This document shows positions 9,786-19,783 of a stretch of DNA of 64,000 nucleotides, in pieces. A model generated the notes under the pieces. The model did not search any database. It saw only the letters and a list, made by a program, of their open reading frames with translations, and was not told where the DNA came from. Every line of letters begins with the position of its first letter. Position 1 is the first letter of the stretch. Made by a program: the position numbers and the translations under genes. This stretch comes from Fistulifera solaris (taxonomy: Eukaryota > Bacillariophyta > Bacillariophyceae > Naviculales > Stauroneidaceae), in NCBI GenBank assembly GCA_030295235.1, contig AP026131.1, forward strand, positions 558,001-622,000. Direction: 5' to 3'.

Positions 9786-12461
9786 ATGAAGATCTTTCTG
9801 AAATCGCTGCTAGTATTTATACTGTCACGCTCCTTCGCCCAAGCGGTCTCCTCTAATGGTAGTTTGAACGAGACAGAACTAGATTGTCAAGTTCGCGCCT
9901 TGACATTTCGTTACAGTCAATTTCTGCAGCCGTGGCGGTCGGATCTGGATCCATTGTGGCAGACTGTTTACGATGCGCTGGAACTGGATCGTTTGTGTCA
10001 CATTTCGTTTCCGGAAATAAAACTGCAGCCGAAATTTGCAAAGGCGGAAACGCAGCAACAACGAAAGCGAGAAACACCTTGTGCGACAGCGCATTGTATC
10101 TTTGTCGACCCGATCGCGAAAAATGACAACTTGGCTAGTTTAGATGGCTCAATGACTCGCCCTTATGCGACACTAGCACATGCTTTGCGGGCGGCTCGTG
10201 TCATTGATCGAATGCATCAAACGACAATCGTCCTTCGACAAGGCGTACATGCGTTGGAAGACACCATTTACTTGGGACAAAAGGATTCAGGTTTGCGAAT
10301 ACAAGGATATCCCAAAGAAAATGTTTGGATATCCGGAGCGGTGACACTACCTTCGGACTTGTCGTGGCAGCCATGGCATCACGATCCACACGTTTACTGG
10401 GCCAATTTAACGACGTTGCTGCAAGGGCGTTCTTTGCCGCATCTGCCGTCACTCTTTACTTCCGATGCCCGTTACGTTCGGGCCCGCTACCCGAATGGAA
10501 ACCCCGAAACAGCGCAATGGGGATACAGTTCACCGGATCGGTACAAATACTCACTAAAAGCCGATGATGTACTGGAATGGCACCGACCTCCACCGGGCGA
10601 GATTCCTACCTTTACGGTGGTGAATTTCAAAACAGATCCTCCGCCGGGCACTGCCATGAAAAATGATTCCACACATTTCAATGTGTATAGCACGGGTGAA
10701 GGCGGAGCATGTTCTGCCGTTTGGGGCAACGCTCCGAATTATTGGTGCAGCAATGCTTCCAGTGGAGGATGGGCGGAGCTCGAACGGGAATGTGCTGTGA
10801 CAGGACAAATACAAATACCCAACGGTCTGACGTACAACGAAACGTCAACTATCGGACAAAAACTAAACTCTTATCTTCGGAATAACAGTGAGCCGAGTCT
10901 TGCCGTTGGTGGGATCATTCATGCGTGGCACTCGCAGAGTTGGGCGATGCACATGTTTGAGATCGAGCAACACGATGCGAATGCAAGTTTGTATTTTACG
11001 CCGGGCTCTGGGAGTCAGGGAGCACGCAATTGGTGTCGATGCGATCAATGCGGCTATGCTGCGCACTGGTGTGGTCAGTATCAAGACCCGCCTTGGAACG
11101 ATACGCGCTTGATCTCTGGTACATGGATGTTGGAAAATGTCTTGCCAGAATTGGACTTCCCGGGTGAGTATTACTGGGACCCGGTGCAACAGCTACTTTA
11201 TGTTTATCCAAATAGCACCGATACGTGGGATGACTTACATTTTGCCGTGCTGGAAAACTTGGTCGTCGTCGATGGGGCTATATCAATCACGCTACAAGAC
11301 ATTGGTTTTCGACATAGCGCCGCAACGTACATGTCTCGCGAATGGTCTCCTCCCAGTGGTGGTGATTGGTCGATGCATCGCGGTGGTGCTGTTTGGATTC
11401 GCAACTCGGAAAACATTACCATCGATAGCTGTCTTTTCACCCGTTTGGATGGTACAGGCATCTTTTTGTCGAACTATACACGATATATAAGCATCCAGCA
11501 TTCCGAGTTCGCCTGGATGGGCGAAACTGCCATTGCTACACTTGGTCAAACAGATGGATACAACGCGACTCGCCAGCAATTCCCTCTCGCAACGAGAATA
11601 GAAGGCAATGTGATGCGTGAACTGGGCATTTATCAAAAACAGTCGTCCGCAGTTGGTCACACGTTGGCGGCAAACTCAGTTATTCAGAATAACATTATTT
11701 TCAATACAGCCCGCGCCGGCATTAATTTCAATGAGTTCATGGGAGGTGGCGATGCAGTTTTGAGAAATGTGTTGTGGAACACCTGTCGAGAGTCGGGCGA
11801 CCATGGTCCGATTAACAGCTGGGACAGGCAACAATACTGGTACGGGAGCGAATCGTGGCAGCAGCAGCGCCGGAAGATTGCCTTCAACTTGATCGTGGCA
11901 AACTATGGCGCATCCGAAGGTGTCGATAATGACGATGGCAGTAGCTGGTATCACGTCGCGCACAATGTATTTCACCAAGCAGAAGGTTTCAAAATGGATT
12001 ACGGCGGACACGATAGCATATTCGAGAAGAACACCGTTATCGCGTATCCTCACAAGCGACCGCGCGGAAGTGGGCCTAAGTGCGTGGCATTTGATTCATT
12101 TCTCCCCGGACATGGTCATATCGTGAGAGATAACATTTGCATCGTTCCTAACCAAGGACCGGAGCAGGCTTTAGTGCAACTAGCCGAATGCTCCAATTTT
12201 CACGGAATATTACAAAGGAACACTTACTATACGCCTTCGGGACAGGCATATTTGAAATGCAATTGGGATTCAAACGAGGCAGCAATTTCCTTAGACGAAG
12301 CGTCACTTCGTTTTGGCATCGAAGCGGAATCAACCGTTCACAAGACGCCTTTAATCGAAGAGATCGTGGCTTTAATAATCGCAACGCTTTTTCCGTCTCA
12401 TCCAAATGATGCCGACAACATCGACATGATTTTCCATTCTGGAGCAACTGCAATGGAATGA
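9786..12461 (+). CDS. Secreted right-handed parallel beta-helix protein
   Basis: About 891 residues from the ATG at 9786, which gives a clean signal peptide (MKIFLKSLLVFILSRSFAQA). After a spacer comes the entry motif of bacterial-type beta-helix proteins: GSMTRPYATLAHALRAAR, then TTIVLRQGVHALEDTIYLG and the GYPKENVWISGA strand. From about residue 470 the repetitive beta-helix core contains turns such as NITIDSCLFTRLDGTGIFLSN and VIQNNIIFNTARAGINFNE. A Cys-rich loop near residue 415 (CRCDQCGY) and many N-glycosylation sequons fit an extracellular protein. The fold is shared by pectate/alginate lyases, epimerases and phage spikes, but I cannot identify catalytic residues, so the substrate is unknown. 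Acting on cell-surface polysaccharide is an inference. No intron or frame break. Confidence 0.85.
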   Translation: MKIFLKSLLVFILSRSFAQAVSSNGSLNETELDCQVRALTFRYSQFLQPWRSDLDPLWQTVYDALELDRLCHISFPEIKLQPKFAKAETQQQRKRETPCATAHCIFVDPIAKNDNLASLDGSMTRPYATLAHALRAARVIDRMHQTTIVLRQGVHALEDTIYLGQKDSGLRIQGYPKENVWISGAVTLPSDLSWQPWHHDPHVYWANLTTLLQGRSLPHLPSLFTSDARYVRARYPNGNPETAQWGYSSPDRYKYSLKADDVLEWHRPPPGEIPTFTVVNFKTDPPPGTAMKNDSTHFNVYSTGEGGACSAVWGNAPNYWCSNASSGGWAELERECAVTGQIQIPNGLTYNETSTIGQKLNSYLRNNSEPSLAVGGIIHAWHSQSWAMHMFEIEQHDANASLYFTPGSGSQGARNWCRCDQCGYAAHWCGQYQDPPWNDTRLISGTWMLENVLPELDFPGEYYWDPVQQLLYVYPNSTDTWDDLHFAVLENLVVVDGAISITLQDIGFRHSAATYMSREWSPPSGGDWSMHRGGAVWIRNSENITIDSCLFTRLDGTGIFLSNYTRYISIQHSEFAWMGETAIATLGQTDGYNATRQQFPLATRIEGNVMRELGIYQKQSSAVGHTLAANSVIQNNIIFNTARAGINFNEFMGGGDAVLRNVLWNTCRESGDHGPINSWDRQQYWYGSESWQQQRRKIAFNLIVANYGASEGVDNDDGSSWYHVAHNVFHQAEGFKMDYGGHDSIFEKNTVIAYPHKRPRGSGPKCVAFDSFLPGHGHIVRDNICIVPNQGPEQALVQLAECSNFHGILQRNTYYTPSGQAYLKCNWDSNEAAISLDEASLRFGIEAESTVHKTPLIEEIVALIIATLFPSHPNDADNIDMIFHSGATAME

Positions 12462-14390
12462 AACCGAACTCACATGCTTCGACTCGGTTCGTGAAATATT
12501 GATTGATGAATTACACGGTGCACAACCAACGGATCAAAGCGACGACAGTTCGATCAACAATCAGCAATATTCGTTGAAGCAAAGATGAGTCTTTCACTCA
12601 CAGCTGCTGCTGCTGCGGTGCAGATGTGTATCATTGTTGGCCCGTCTTGAAAGGCTTCGAATGGACCAGATCGAAGATGTTTTCACCGGTTATCTTTTCG
12701 AGGCAAGAATTGAGACGAAACCTTTTGAATTAGGTCTAGGTCAGGCAACAAGTATAGCTGACATCTTCATTGCGGCAAAAGCAAAAGATCTACGATTATC
12801 TGAGTTTTATTGTTACTTCTAATGTAATAAACACATGAATGTTGCCCAGGCTGAGGCATAATTACAACATACATATTCGTTCCTTGTAGGAGCTGAATTC
12901 CACTTGCAAAGCGACTTCTAACAAAAGTAAAATCCCCAGTGCGAGTCCTATTACCCGCTAGGAGAGCATCGCGATAAAAGAATGTGCCGCCAGTTCCGCT
13001 TGTCCCATCCAGGCGTAGTAGCCGTCACTAAGGCCAAGCAACCTTTTTTGGTCGCCGTCAGATCCACAACACCAAGACCGGTCATGATTTGTTATACCAT
13101 CAAAGCGGCGCTTCCATCAGTTGACGGGCTCCACCCGGCCAGTCATCAAAATTTGTTGCCGTCTGCGGAATTTTGTTGATTGCTTTGTACGGTAGGCGTA
13201 CCGTTATCAAAAGAGTAAGTTCCTTTATTTTATTTCATTTGTTGAGAGTACTCGAGTGATTGTCGTTTGCCGACGGTGAAACGGCCGCAAAATAGGTTGA
13301 ATGATCAAAGCGTCCGCCGCTAAACCTGATAGGTAACAAGACTTTAGTGTCGCTGAAAAAGACTCCGTACAACTCGTAGATTGAGTCATCATCCCAATAA
13401 ATGTCGTCGACGTCTTCGAGCGGACTCCACGGCTATCTTTCCTGTTGCACTACGTCCATGTTTGATCCACGCAGTTTAGTTCTTGATCTTAAATGTTTCT
13501 GCATTCATTCGTTGATTTCCGACACGCTCGCCTTGCCAATCGCATTTAGTGTGATTATCAGAGTGTGACTCCTTTGTTTAACATGCTGTCTGGGGGTGTT
13601 TGTGGCATAATCGACAGGGACTAATTCTTGCAAATTTGTATTATTTTCATGATCAATCACTTGTCGATGACGGCCACCTCTACGTAGATGGTGAAGGTGA
13701 AAAAATGTTTGGGAAGTCTAGAAGATTGTTGATTGTTGATTGATGACTGATGACACAAGTCGACTTTATTTCGTGCGATCTTTGTCACATCAACGGGCCT
13801 CGGTAGACGCGCCATAACGGCAGGAGTGTCAAGTTATGCAGCATTTAACAGTAATTTAAACGCCTTTTGCGTAATTTTCGTCGTTATACCATCTCGTTGA
13901 TGAAGTTTGACAATAATCATTGTAGAATGCCGTGAAATGAAAGGTTTTTGGTCCTAAAATTGATTGTTGCGATCGAATGAAGTGGTTGCAAAAGAATTGG
14001 CCAAAATAATCATGGGCAACCCCATTGCATTTTTTTTGCAAATATTCACGGTTTGCTACACTAGCTCTTCAAAGTAGATCTCAGATGAGTCTTGAGGTAG
14101 AAGTAGATTAGACCTCGGAGCGGTACTTATGGAACACGACATGTCGGAGTGCGTATCGAAATTGTCCCTCAGGACGCACGGACAGACTGGACCCTCGTTC
14201 AGACTCGTGACTAAAATGAGTGCCTGTGAGTCGTACAGTATGTCTTCTACTACAATTGCTATAGTCCACGTCAGCATGTGAAAAATTGGACGATGCGAGA
14301 CGCGCGACGATCGAAACGCACCTTTATCATTCATCGTCTACCTCGTATTGTCTTCATTCTAGATATCATTATTGTTTAGTTTCCGCTGCA
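12462..14390. other. Gene-poor intergenic region, about 1.9 kb
   Basis: Only short ORFs without motifs (for example 12634-12822 + and 12982-13179 +). No tRNA-like or repeat structure stands out. The last few hundred bases should hold the promoter of the peroxidase gene. Confidence 0.5.
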
Positions 14391-15083
14391 ATGACCCGAT
14401 TTCTCCTTCTAACGCTTCTTTCCTTTCTGCTCTTGGCATGCGTCACCGTATTCGGAGCACCAGAAGCCGATCAACATGAGATGTGTTCCGAATGGGCCGA
14501 TCGAGGGGAGTGCGATTCGAATCCAGGTTATATGCTAATCAATTGTGCCACAAGCTGTGCTGCCGTGAGTTCACAGCAGGAAACTATCGCCGATTCCTTT
14601 TACGACTTATCCGCGAACGATATCCTGGGAAATCTCATTCCCTTTTCTCAATTCGCTGGCAAAGTTGTCGTTATGACGAATGTAGCCAGTTATTGCGGAT
14701 ACACCGAATCGCATTATCGTGGCTTGGTGCAATTGTGGGAGGTCGTCAAACACCAGCCTGTCGAAATTCTGGCATTTCCCTGCAATCAATTCGGTCAACA
14801 AGAACCGAAAAGTCCTCCCGAAATTCTGCAATTTGCGACGAACAAGGGCGTCGAATTCCGAATGATGGACAAGATTCAAGTGAATGGGCCTCAAACGCAT
14901 CCCGTTTATCAATACGTCAAGCACAGGACGGGTGTGAAAACCATTACATGGAATTTCGCCACATACTTTGTCATTGGACCGGACGGAAGTAGTGTCGAAG
15001 CGTATTCGGGTGTCGAACCGATGGCGTTACAGCCGATCATTGACGTCCTCTTGTCGGAAGACGAAACTGGTGAAGAGTTTTAA
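14391..15083 (+). CDS. GPX: Secreted glutathione peroxidase-like enzyme with N-terminal ShK domain
   Basis: 230 residues. A signal peptide (MTRFLLLTLLSFLLLACVTVFG) is followed by a short ShK/ShKT module (CSEWADRGECDSNPGYML, closing with NCATSC). The peroxidase domain shows the three family signatures: NVASYCGYT with catalytic Cys near residue 100, LAFPCNQFGQQEP near 130, and WNFATYFVIGPDGS near 185. The catalytic codon is TGC, so this is a Cys-type enzyme, not a selenoprotein. Cys-type GPXs usually reduce hydroperoxides with thioredoxin. The signal peptide indicates entry to the secretory route or, in diatoms, possibly the complex plastid, but no Phe is found at the predicted cleavage site. 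The ATG at 14391 is preferred over the upstream in-frame ATG at 14286 because it starts the signal peptide. Confidence 0.88.
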   Translation: MTRFLLLTLLSFLLLACVTVFGAPEADQHEMCSEWADRGECDSNPGYMLINCATSCAAVSSQQETIADSFYDLSANDILGNLIPFSQFAGKVVVMTNVASYCGYTESHYRGLVQLWEVVKHQPVEILAFPCNQFGQQEPKSPPEILQFATNKGVEFRMMDKIQVNGPQTHPVYQYVKHRTGVKTITWNFATYFVIGPDGSSVEAYSGVEPMALQPIIDVLLSEDETGEEF

Positions 15084-15356
15084 GATGGATAGCAATCGAA
15101 AGTTAGCTACGATAGCAGGTTTACTGTAGTCTGTTGCTAATATTAATTATTTGATAAGTTGAATTCTAATATTACAAAACAGCGGCCACTTCCGACGAAG
15201 TTGTTGCCAGTGATGACCACCGTAACTGTCAGCTTTTCAATATAAAAGAACGGAGTTAGCGCTTGGAAGAGGAGGTCAAGCTCGACGTGTAGGATTGTGG
15301 CGGATCTAGCCGACTGTGCGATCGTTGTGAATGTTTTGTATCCAATGAATCTATTC

Positions 15357-16478
15357 TCACAAATTCGCTTCCGCCAAAGCCTTTCCTGTTTTGGTTTGCG
15401 GTGATGGCAAAGTGGCACCGGGAGCCACGGCTAAAATATTACTCCAGTACCCCATTCGATAATGAGTTGACGGAAAGGCGTACTCCAGTTGAAAATACCA
15501 TTCGCAATACTCTTGCAGATCGTACAGGGGACGATACGCCGCCAAAGACTGCCAACCACGCGGTGCTGCGGAATCTGCCATTACCGGTAACGCATACAAT
15601 GTGTAGTTGTAGATCAAGAAATCTTCCAGCATTTCGACTCCTATGCATTCGTCAGGTTTGCCGGCCGACAAATCGATCCCGCGCGGCCAAAATTCCGTCA
15701 AGACGTATTGGATCTTGTGTTGCTCCAAACTCTCGGTCAAACCCGAAAATACGGTCGGTTCAAAGCCGTGTGTATCCACTTTGAGTATATACGCCTGCAA
15801 ATTGGGCAAAACAATATCATCCAATCGCATGGTCGGTACTTGAATGACTTGAAGACTGGTATCATTGTGTAACTGTTGCTCCGCCATGGCCCACAAATCG
15901 TGCCCTTCTTCTTGAACGCCTTTTCCCTGCGCAGAAACGAGAAACGGAACCACTTCTTCACTGGTACTTCCCGCCGCAACTTGATACAAATGAATCTTTT
16001 GCTGAAGATCGGTCGACGATTTCGCCACATCTTGTTCGACGCGTTGAAAGGAATTCGGAGACGGTTCGACACAGTGCACTTCGTAACCCACTTTCGCGGC
16101 ATTTATACATTGCGTCGCCCGGTGCATACCGACTTCCATTACGATTCCTGCCGCTTGTCCTTTTGAGATACCTTCTTGCAGGAGATCCTGAAACACTTGG
16201 TCGGCGGAGATTTCTATTATATCATCACGAAGAACTAACAGCCCCAGTGCCTTTTGCTTTTCTTGATGTGTTTCTAACATAATATGTAAAACTTCCCGTT
16301 CCTCTTCGGCATACATCATCACCAACACACAAAAAGTGGACATTAAAATCAGTCCGACTTTGAAAATGCTAACGGGGCCTCCTCGTTTTGCCGGTGGTTT
16401 CCGTCGCGGTCGTTTGAACGATGTTGTGTGATTTCCATTGTGCGGAAAAGACGATGTAAGGCTTGCATTTGGCGGCAT
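15357..16478 (-). CDS. FkbM-family methyltransferase, type II membrane protein, copy 1
   Basis: 373 residues, intact. A basic N-terminus (RPRRKPPAKR) precedes one membrane anchor (VGLILMSTFCVLVMMYAEEE, about residues 43-60), with the catalytic domain beyond. FkbM features: EVGMHRATQCINAAKVG in the place of SAM motif I, HCVEPSPNSFQRV (acidic residue after strand 2), and LKVDTHGFEPTVFSGL, matching the family's D-x-x-GFE motif. FkbM enzymes O-methylate sugars and other small substrates; the substrate here is unknown. A Golgi or ER location is inferred from the anchor. Motif I lacks the usual second Gly, in both copies. It is about half identical to copy 2 (17166-18227), with the same C-terminal segment (YWSNILAVAPGATLPSP), so the two are a tandem duplication. 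Confidence 0.85.
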   Translation of the reverse strand: MPPNASLTSSFPHNGNHTTSFKRPRRKPPAKRGGPVSIFKVGLILMSTFCVLVMMYAEEEREVLHIMLETHQEKQKALGLLVLRDDIIEISADQVFQDLLQEGISKGQAAGIVMEVGMHRATQCINAAKVGYEVHCVEPSPNSFQRVEQDVAKSSTDLQQKIHLYQVAAGSTSEEVVPFLVSAQGKGVQEEGHDLWAMAEQQLHNDTSLQVIQVPTMRLDDIVLPNLQAYILKVDTHGFEPTVFSGLTESLEQHKIQYVLTEFWPRGIDLSAGKPDECIGVEMLEDFLIYNYTLYALPVMADSAAPRGWQSLAAYRPLYDLQEYCEWYFQLEYAFPSTHYRMGYWSNILAVAPGATLPSPQTKTGKALAEANL

Positions 16479-17165
16479 TTCCTTTTGTGTCTACATATAC
16501 AATGACCCTATGAACGCTCTATGGCAACGACGACCTCCAAGAGAAGGAAGATGAGCACCATACCTGCTCCCACGCCGAACTGTGGATAAGATGGGGGCAA
16601 CGACGATTTCTCGCGCACTCCGATGAGAGAATGACAAAAGGCGCAATAAATTCGTGTTTCCTGTTGGCATGACTTTTTCTTGGTTCTCGTTTTATTGAAT
16701 GACGAAGCAGTACCGTGTGAGACATGGTTCACGACTAATCCGTGCGCAGCGTACTTATTACTCTACAGCTCCGAGAAAAGAGATGCTTTGAGTACATAAT
16801 CTTCAAGCTGATTCACGATCGTGACTCCCCGTCGTACGTAGAGGAGTGTGTGGAAATGGCGCGACATGGTTATTATCAGCGTAAGTGTAGACGGTATTTC
16901 ACGTGATTACCGGGTGCCCCAATCCCAAATACACACTTGAAAACCGGATTGCTATGGTGACCGAGATCCTGTCTTTACAAAAGACGGCTAGACGCTGAAC
17001 GCTTTTTGGCTAAACCAATCGCCAAAGATGTCCGGACCTACATAGACTACATCAGATCAAAATCAAAATATTGATAAACTAGGTCAACTTTGGCTCGTGA
17101 TCGCTGCGCTGCACTTTAAAAAGCCGTAGTCCTTTGATGCTTACCAGTTAATGTTAAAGCTAACA
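16479..17165. other. Intergenic between the FkbM paralogues
   Basis: No gene supported. An ORF of 74 codons at 16508-16732 (-) sits in the presumed 5' region of copy 1 and has no homology signal. Confidence 0.5.
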
Positions 17166-18227
17166 TTACAAAGTTGCCTTTCCGGTCAATGCTTTTCCCG
17201 TTTGAGTCTTAGGAGATGGCAAAGTGGCGCCAGGGGCGACGGCTAAAATGTCACTCCAATACCCCATTTTATAATCCTTCGAGGGAAACGCCCGTTCCAC
17301 ATAAAAATACCATTCACAAAAGGCTTGGACATTGTGCAAAGGACGTTGCGGCACGATACTGGTCCAACCGCGCGGGGCCAGAGGATGGGCGGCGACGGGC
17401 ATGGCGTACAACGTGTACCCGTATTTCAAAAAGGTTTCCAGTAGTTGAGCCCCAATGCATTCATTGGGTCGACCAGCCAACAGATCCATGCCACGCGGCC
17501 AAAATTCCGTCAAGACGTATTGAATTTTGTGTTGCGCCAAACTCTCCGTCAATCCGGAAAAGACCGTTGGCTCAAAGCCTTGTGTATCCACTTTCAACAA
17601 AAAGGCCTTTTCATTCGGAATGACAATGTCGTCGAGCTTTTTGGTCGGGACTTGAATGACTTGCGCTTTTGGGTCATTTTCTTGTTGCTTTTCTTCCATG
17701 GCCCACATATCGTGTCCACCCACGTGATCTCCTGTGCCTCCAGACGATGTGAAGGGAACAGTCCCTTCACTCGAGCTGGATGCCGCGACTTGATATAGAT
17801 GAATTCGCTCTTGAACGTCAGCAGGAGCTTTCAGAACGGCATTCTGTACGCGTTGAAAGGAGTTCGGAGAGGGTTCGACACAATGTGCGTGAAAGCCTGC
17901 TTTTGCCGCATTCATGCATTGAATCGCCCGATGCATGCCGACTTCCATGACAATGCCAGGGATGGGTGACTGTGAGGCTCCTTCTTCGAGAAGATCTCTC
18001 CAAACTTGCTCGGCGGAGATCTCTAAGATATTATCGCGAAGAACAAACAAGCTCTGTTGGTGGCTAGCTTCTTGTGCGGATTGAAGCAATTGATAGAGTG
18101 CTTCACGTTCTTCGGCGAAAAACATCACCCAGATTCCAAACATATACGTCCCCGCCAATCCCACTTTGATGATAATACCCAAGAGCGATTGCGCACCACC
18201 CCGTTGCTTATTCTTCATAGGAGTCAT
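17166..18227 (-). CDS. FkbM-family methyltransferase, type II membrane protein, copy 2
   Basis: 353 residues, intact. The plan is the same as copy 1: basic N-terminus, membrane anchor (KVGLAGTYMFGIWVMFFAEE), the altered SAM motif I (MEVGMHRAIQCMNAAKAG), HCVEPSPNSFQRV, LKVDTQGFEPTVFSGL and the TEFWPRGMDLLAG segment. Divergence from copy 1 is concentrated in the N-terminus and in the stretch before the VPTKKLDDIV strand. Retention of every core motif in both copies suggests both are functional. The ATG at 18227 is the first in frame. Confidence 0.85.
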   Translation of the reverse strand: MTPMKNKQRGGAQSLLGIIIKVGLAGTYMFGIWVMFFAEEREALYQLLQSAQEASHQQSLFVLRDNILEISAEQVWRDLLEEGASQSPIPGIVMEVGMHRAIQCMNAAKAGFHAHCVEPSPNSFQRVQNAVLKAPADVQERIHLYQVAASSSSEGTVPFTSSGGTGDHVGGHDMWAMEEKQQENDPKAQVIQVPTKKLDDIVIPNEKAFLLKVDTQGFEPTVFSGLTESLAQHKIQYVLTEFWPRGMDLLAGRPNECIGAQLLETFLKYGYTLYAMPVAAHPLAPRGWTSIVPQRPLHNVQAFCEWYFYVERAFPSKDYKMGYWSDILAVAPGATLPSPKTQTGKALTGKATL

Positions 18228-18619
18228 GGTAGCGAGCGGCTTTTCGAATTAAGTTGTTAACAAGGAGGCAAATACTACGATGTACCGCATGTTGTGTGCG
18301 CTCAGCGCTACCAGTATGCGCAAAAGAAGAAAAGAGCGCGATGAGGGCGGAATTCGTCCCCCTACATGATACGACTATATGAAAAGTAAGTATGGTTTAT
18401 AATGTTGGTTTATGACTGTCAAATATGACTGAGCAGAATGACCCAAATGTGAATCACGTACAATTCAATCACGAGAGCAGGCTTTAATTGGCTCGTGATT
18501 GAAATGCAGTCGCGGCGAAAACGGAAAACACTTTGGCTCTATACTTTGTAGTAGACCAGGAAAGCAATGAGCAGCACTGCCTTTTTTATTGCAACAAGGC
18601 TGCTTTTTAAAACAGCATC
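18228..18619. promoter_or_regulatory. Divergent intergenic region between FkbM copy 2 and TruA
   Basis: About 390 bp between genes transcribed apart, so it should hold both promoters. It contains one copy (18492-18511) of a dispersed 19-20 bp motif also found at 7274 and 50420. No core promoter element could be assigned. Confidence 0.45.
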
Positions 18620-19564
18620 ATGATACGATGCTTCTTTGTAATATACAAAATTGCTCTTCTAAGCGTCGCCCTGCAACAACCGCAACGCTATCGCGCACGT
18701 GTAGCGTACGATGGAGCCGGCTTTCACGGGTTTCAGTTGCAACCGGAAGGGAAACGCACCGTCCAAGGATGCTTGGAAGACGTGTTGGGGCAGCGATTGG
18801 GGCAATCGGTGCGATTGGTAGGGGCGGGACGTACCGATACGGGCGTACATGCTCGAGGTCAAGCGATTCACTTTGATTTGCATTCACCTTTAAGTGAGCC
18901 GCTGTCTCAGATAGAACATTCAATAAATGCCATGTTGCCGACCGACGTTTGTTTGTGGAACTTGTCCCTTGCCCCGACCGACGACACAGAAACAGCACAA
19001 CCGTCACAACAATATCTCTGGAACGTTCTTTACAATTCGGTGGGAAAGCTGTATTCGTATCGGTTGTGCTTAGCGCCAGTGATGAGTCCTCTCGAGCGAC
19101 ATCATCGGTGGCATCCAGATTCGTTGCATGGAAAAGCCGTTGATATACCTCTTTTGCAACGGCTATTGAATTATTATGAAGGTACACATGATTTTCGCGC
19201 TTTTGCGGGAGCCTTGGAAGCGAATCAACGTCGATCGGGACGGACAGTGTCGACCGTACGAACAGTTTACAGCGCGAACTGGATCGTGGAAGATGAGTCA
19301 CTAGGATACTATCGCATCGAGTTTCATTTACAAGGTGCTTTGTACAAGCAAGTGCGGAATATGGTAGGAACGGCCATCGATGCTAGTCGAAGTATAATCA
19401 CGGAAGAGGCCTTTCTAGATCTCTTGCACGGCAGCTCGGCAACAATTGAAAACGATCATCTACCAAAGAAACAACAGAAACGACGAGAAGATAACAAGTC
19501 TAAACCAGCACCTCCACAAGGATTGACATTAGAGCATGTTTACTTTGACGAAGAAGAATTCTGA
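18620..19564 (+). CDS. tRNA pseudouridine synthase, TruA family
   Basis: 314 residues. The TruA signature GAGRTDTGVHARGQA carries the catalytic Asp (near residue 78), after the strand YRARVAYDGAGFHGFQLQP. Later blocks are DFRAFAGA and FHLQGALYKQVRNMVGTAID, both typical of the RNA-binding face. TruA enzymes convert uridines 38-40 of tRNA anticodon stems to pseudouridine. The first ~20 residues are hydrophobic (FFVIYKIALLSVA) and could be a targeting sequence for an organelle; I do not see the diatom plastid motif. The C-terminus is Lys-rich. No introns. It converges with the WD40 gene on the other strand, with 219 bp between the stops. Confidence 0.88.
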   Translation: MIRCFFVIYKIALLSVALQQPQRYRARVAYDGAGFHGFQLQPEGKRTVQGCLEDVLGQRLGQSVRLVGAGRTDTGVHARGQAIHFDLHSPLSEPLSQIEHSINAMLPTDVCLWNLSLAPTDDTETAQPSQQYLWNVLYNSVGKLYSYRLCLAPVMSPLERHHRWHPDSLHGKAVDIPLLQRLLNYYEGTHDFRAFAGALEANQRRSGRTVSTVRTVYSANWIVEDESLGYYRIEFHLQGALYKQVRNMVGTAIDASRSIITEEAFLDLLHGSSATIENDHLPKKQQKRREDNKSKPAPPQGLTLEHVYFDEEEF

Positions 19565-19783
19565 TGCATGAAGATGTCTTTCAACGTTTTCGCGCCGCAC
19601 TCCCGTTTACGAGGGGAACTTTACCCCGTCTGCTGCAATGTCACTCAAAAGCAAGACTTTTGTACGGCATTTTAAGGACTGTGAATCATGATAGTGTTCC
19701 GGAGAAAGTACATGATGGGGTCGCTCGGAGCATCAAAGACAGTTCCCCCTTCACCTTAGCTATCGCGTCCCCGCAACAGATAC

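Noticed and set aside
14686-14712. Selenocysteine in the glutathione peroxidase
   Set aside because: The catalytic codon is TGC, not TGA.
16508-16732. 74-codon ORF upstream of FkbM copy 1
   Set aside because: Lies in the likely 5' untranslated region; no conservation signal.
18618-19301. Minus-strand ORF of 227 codons
   Set aside because: Antisense shadow of TruA, which has its catalytic motif on the plus strand.
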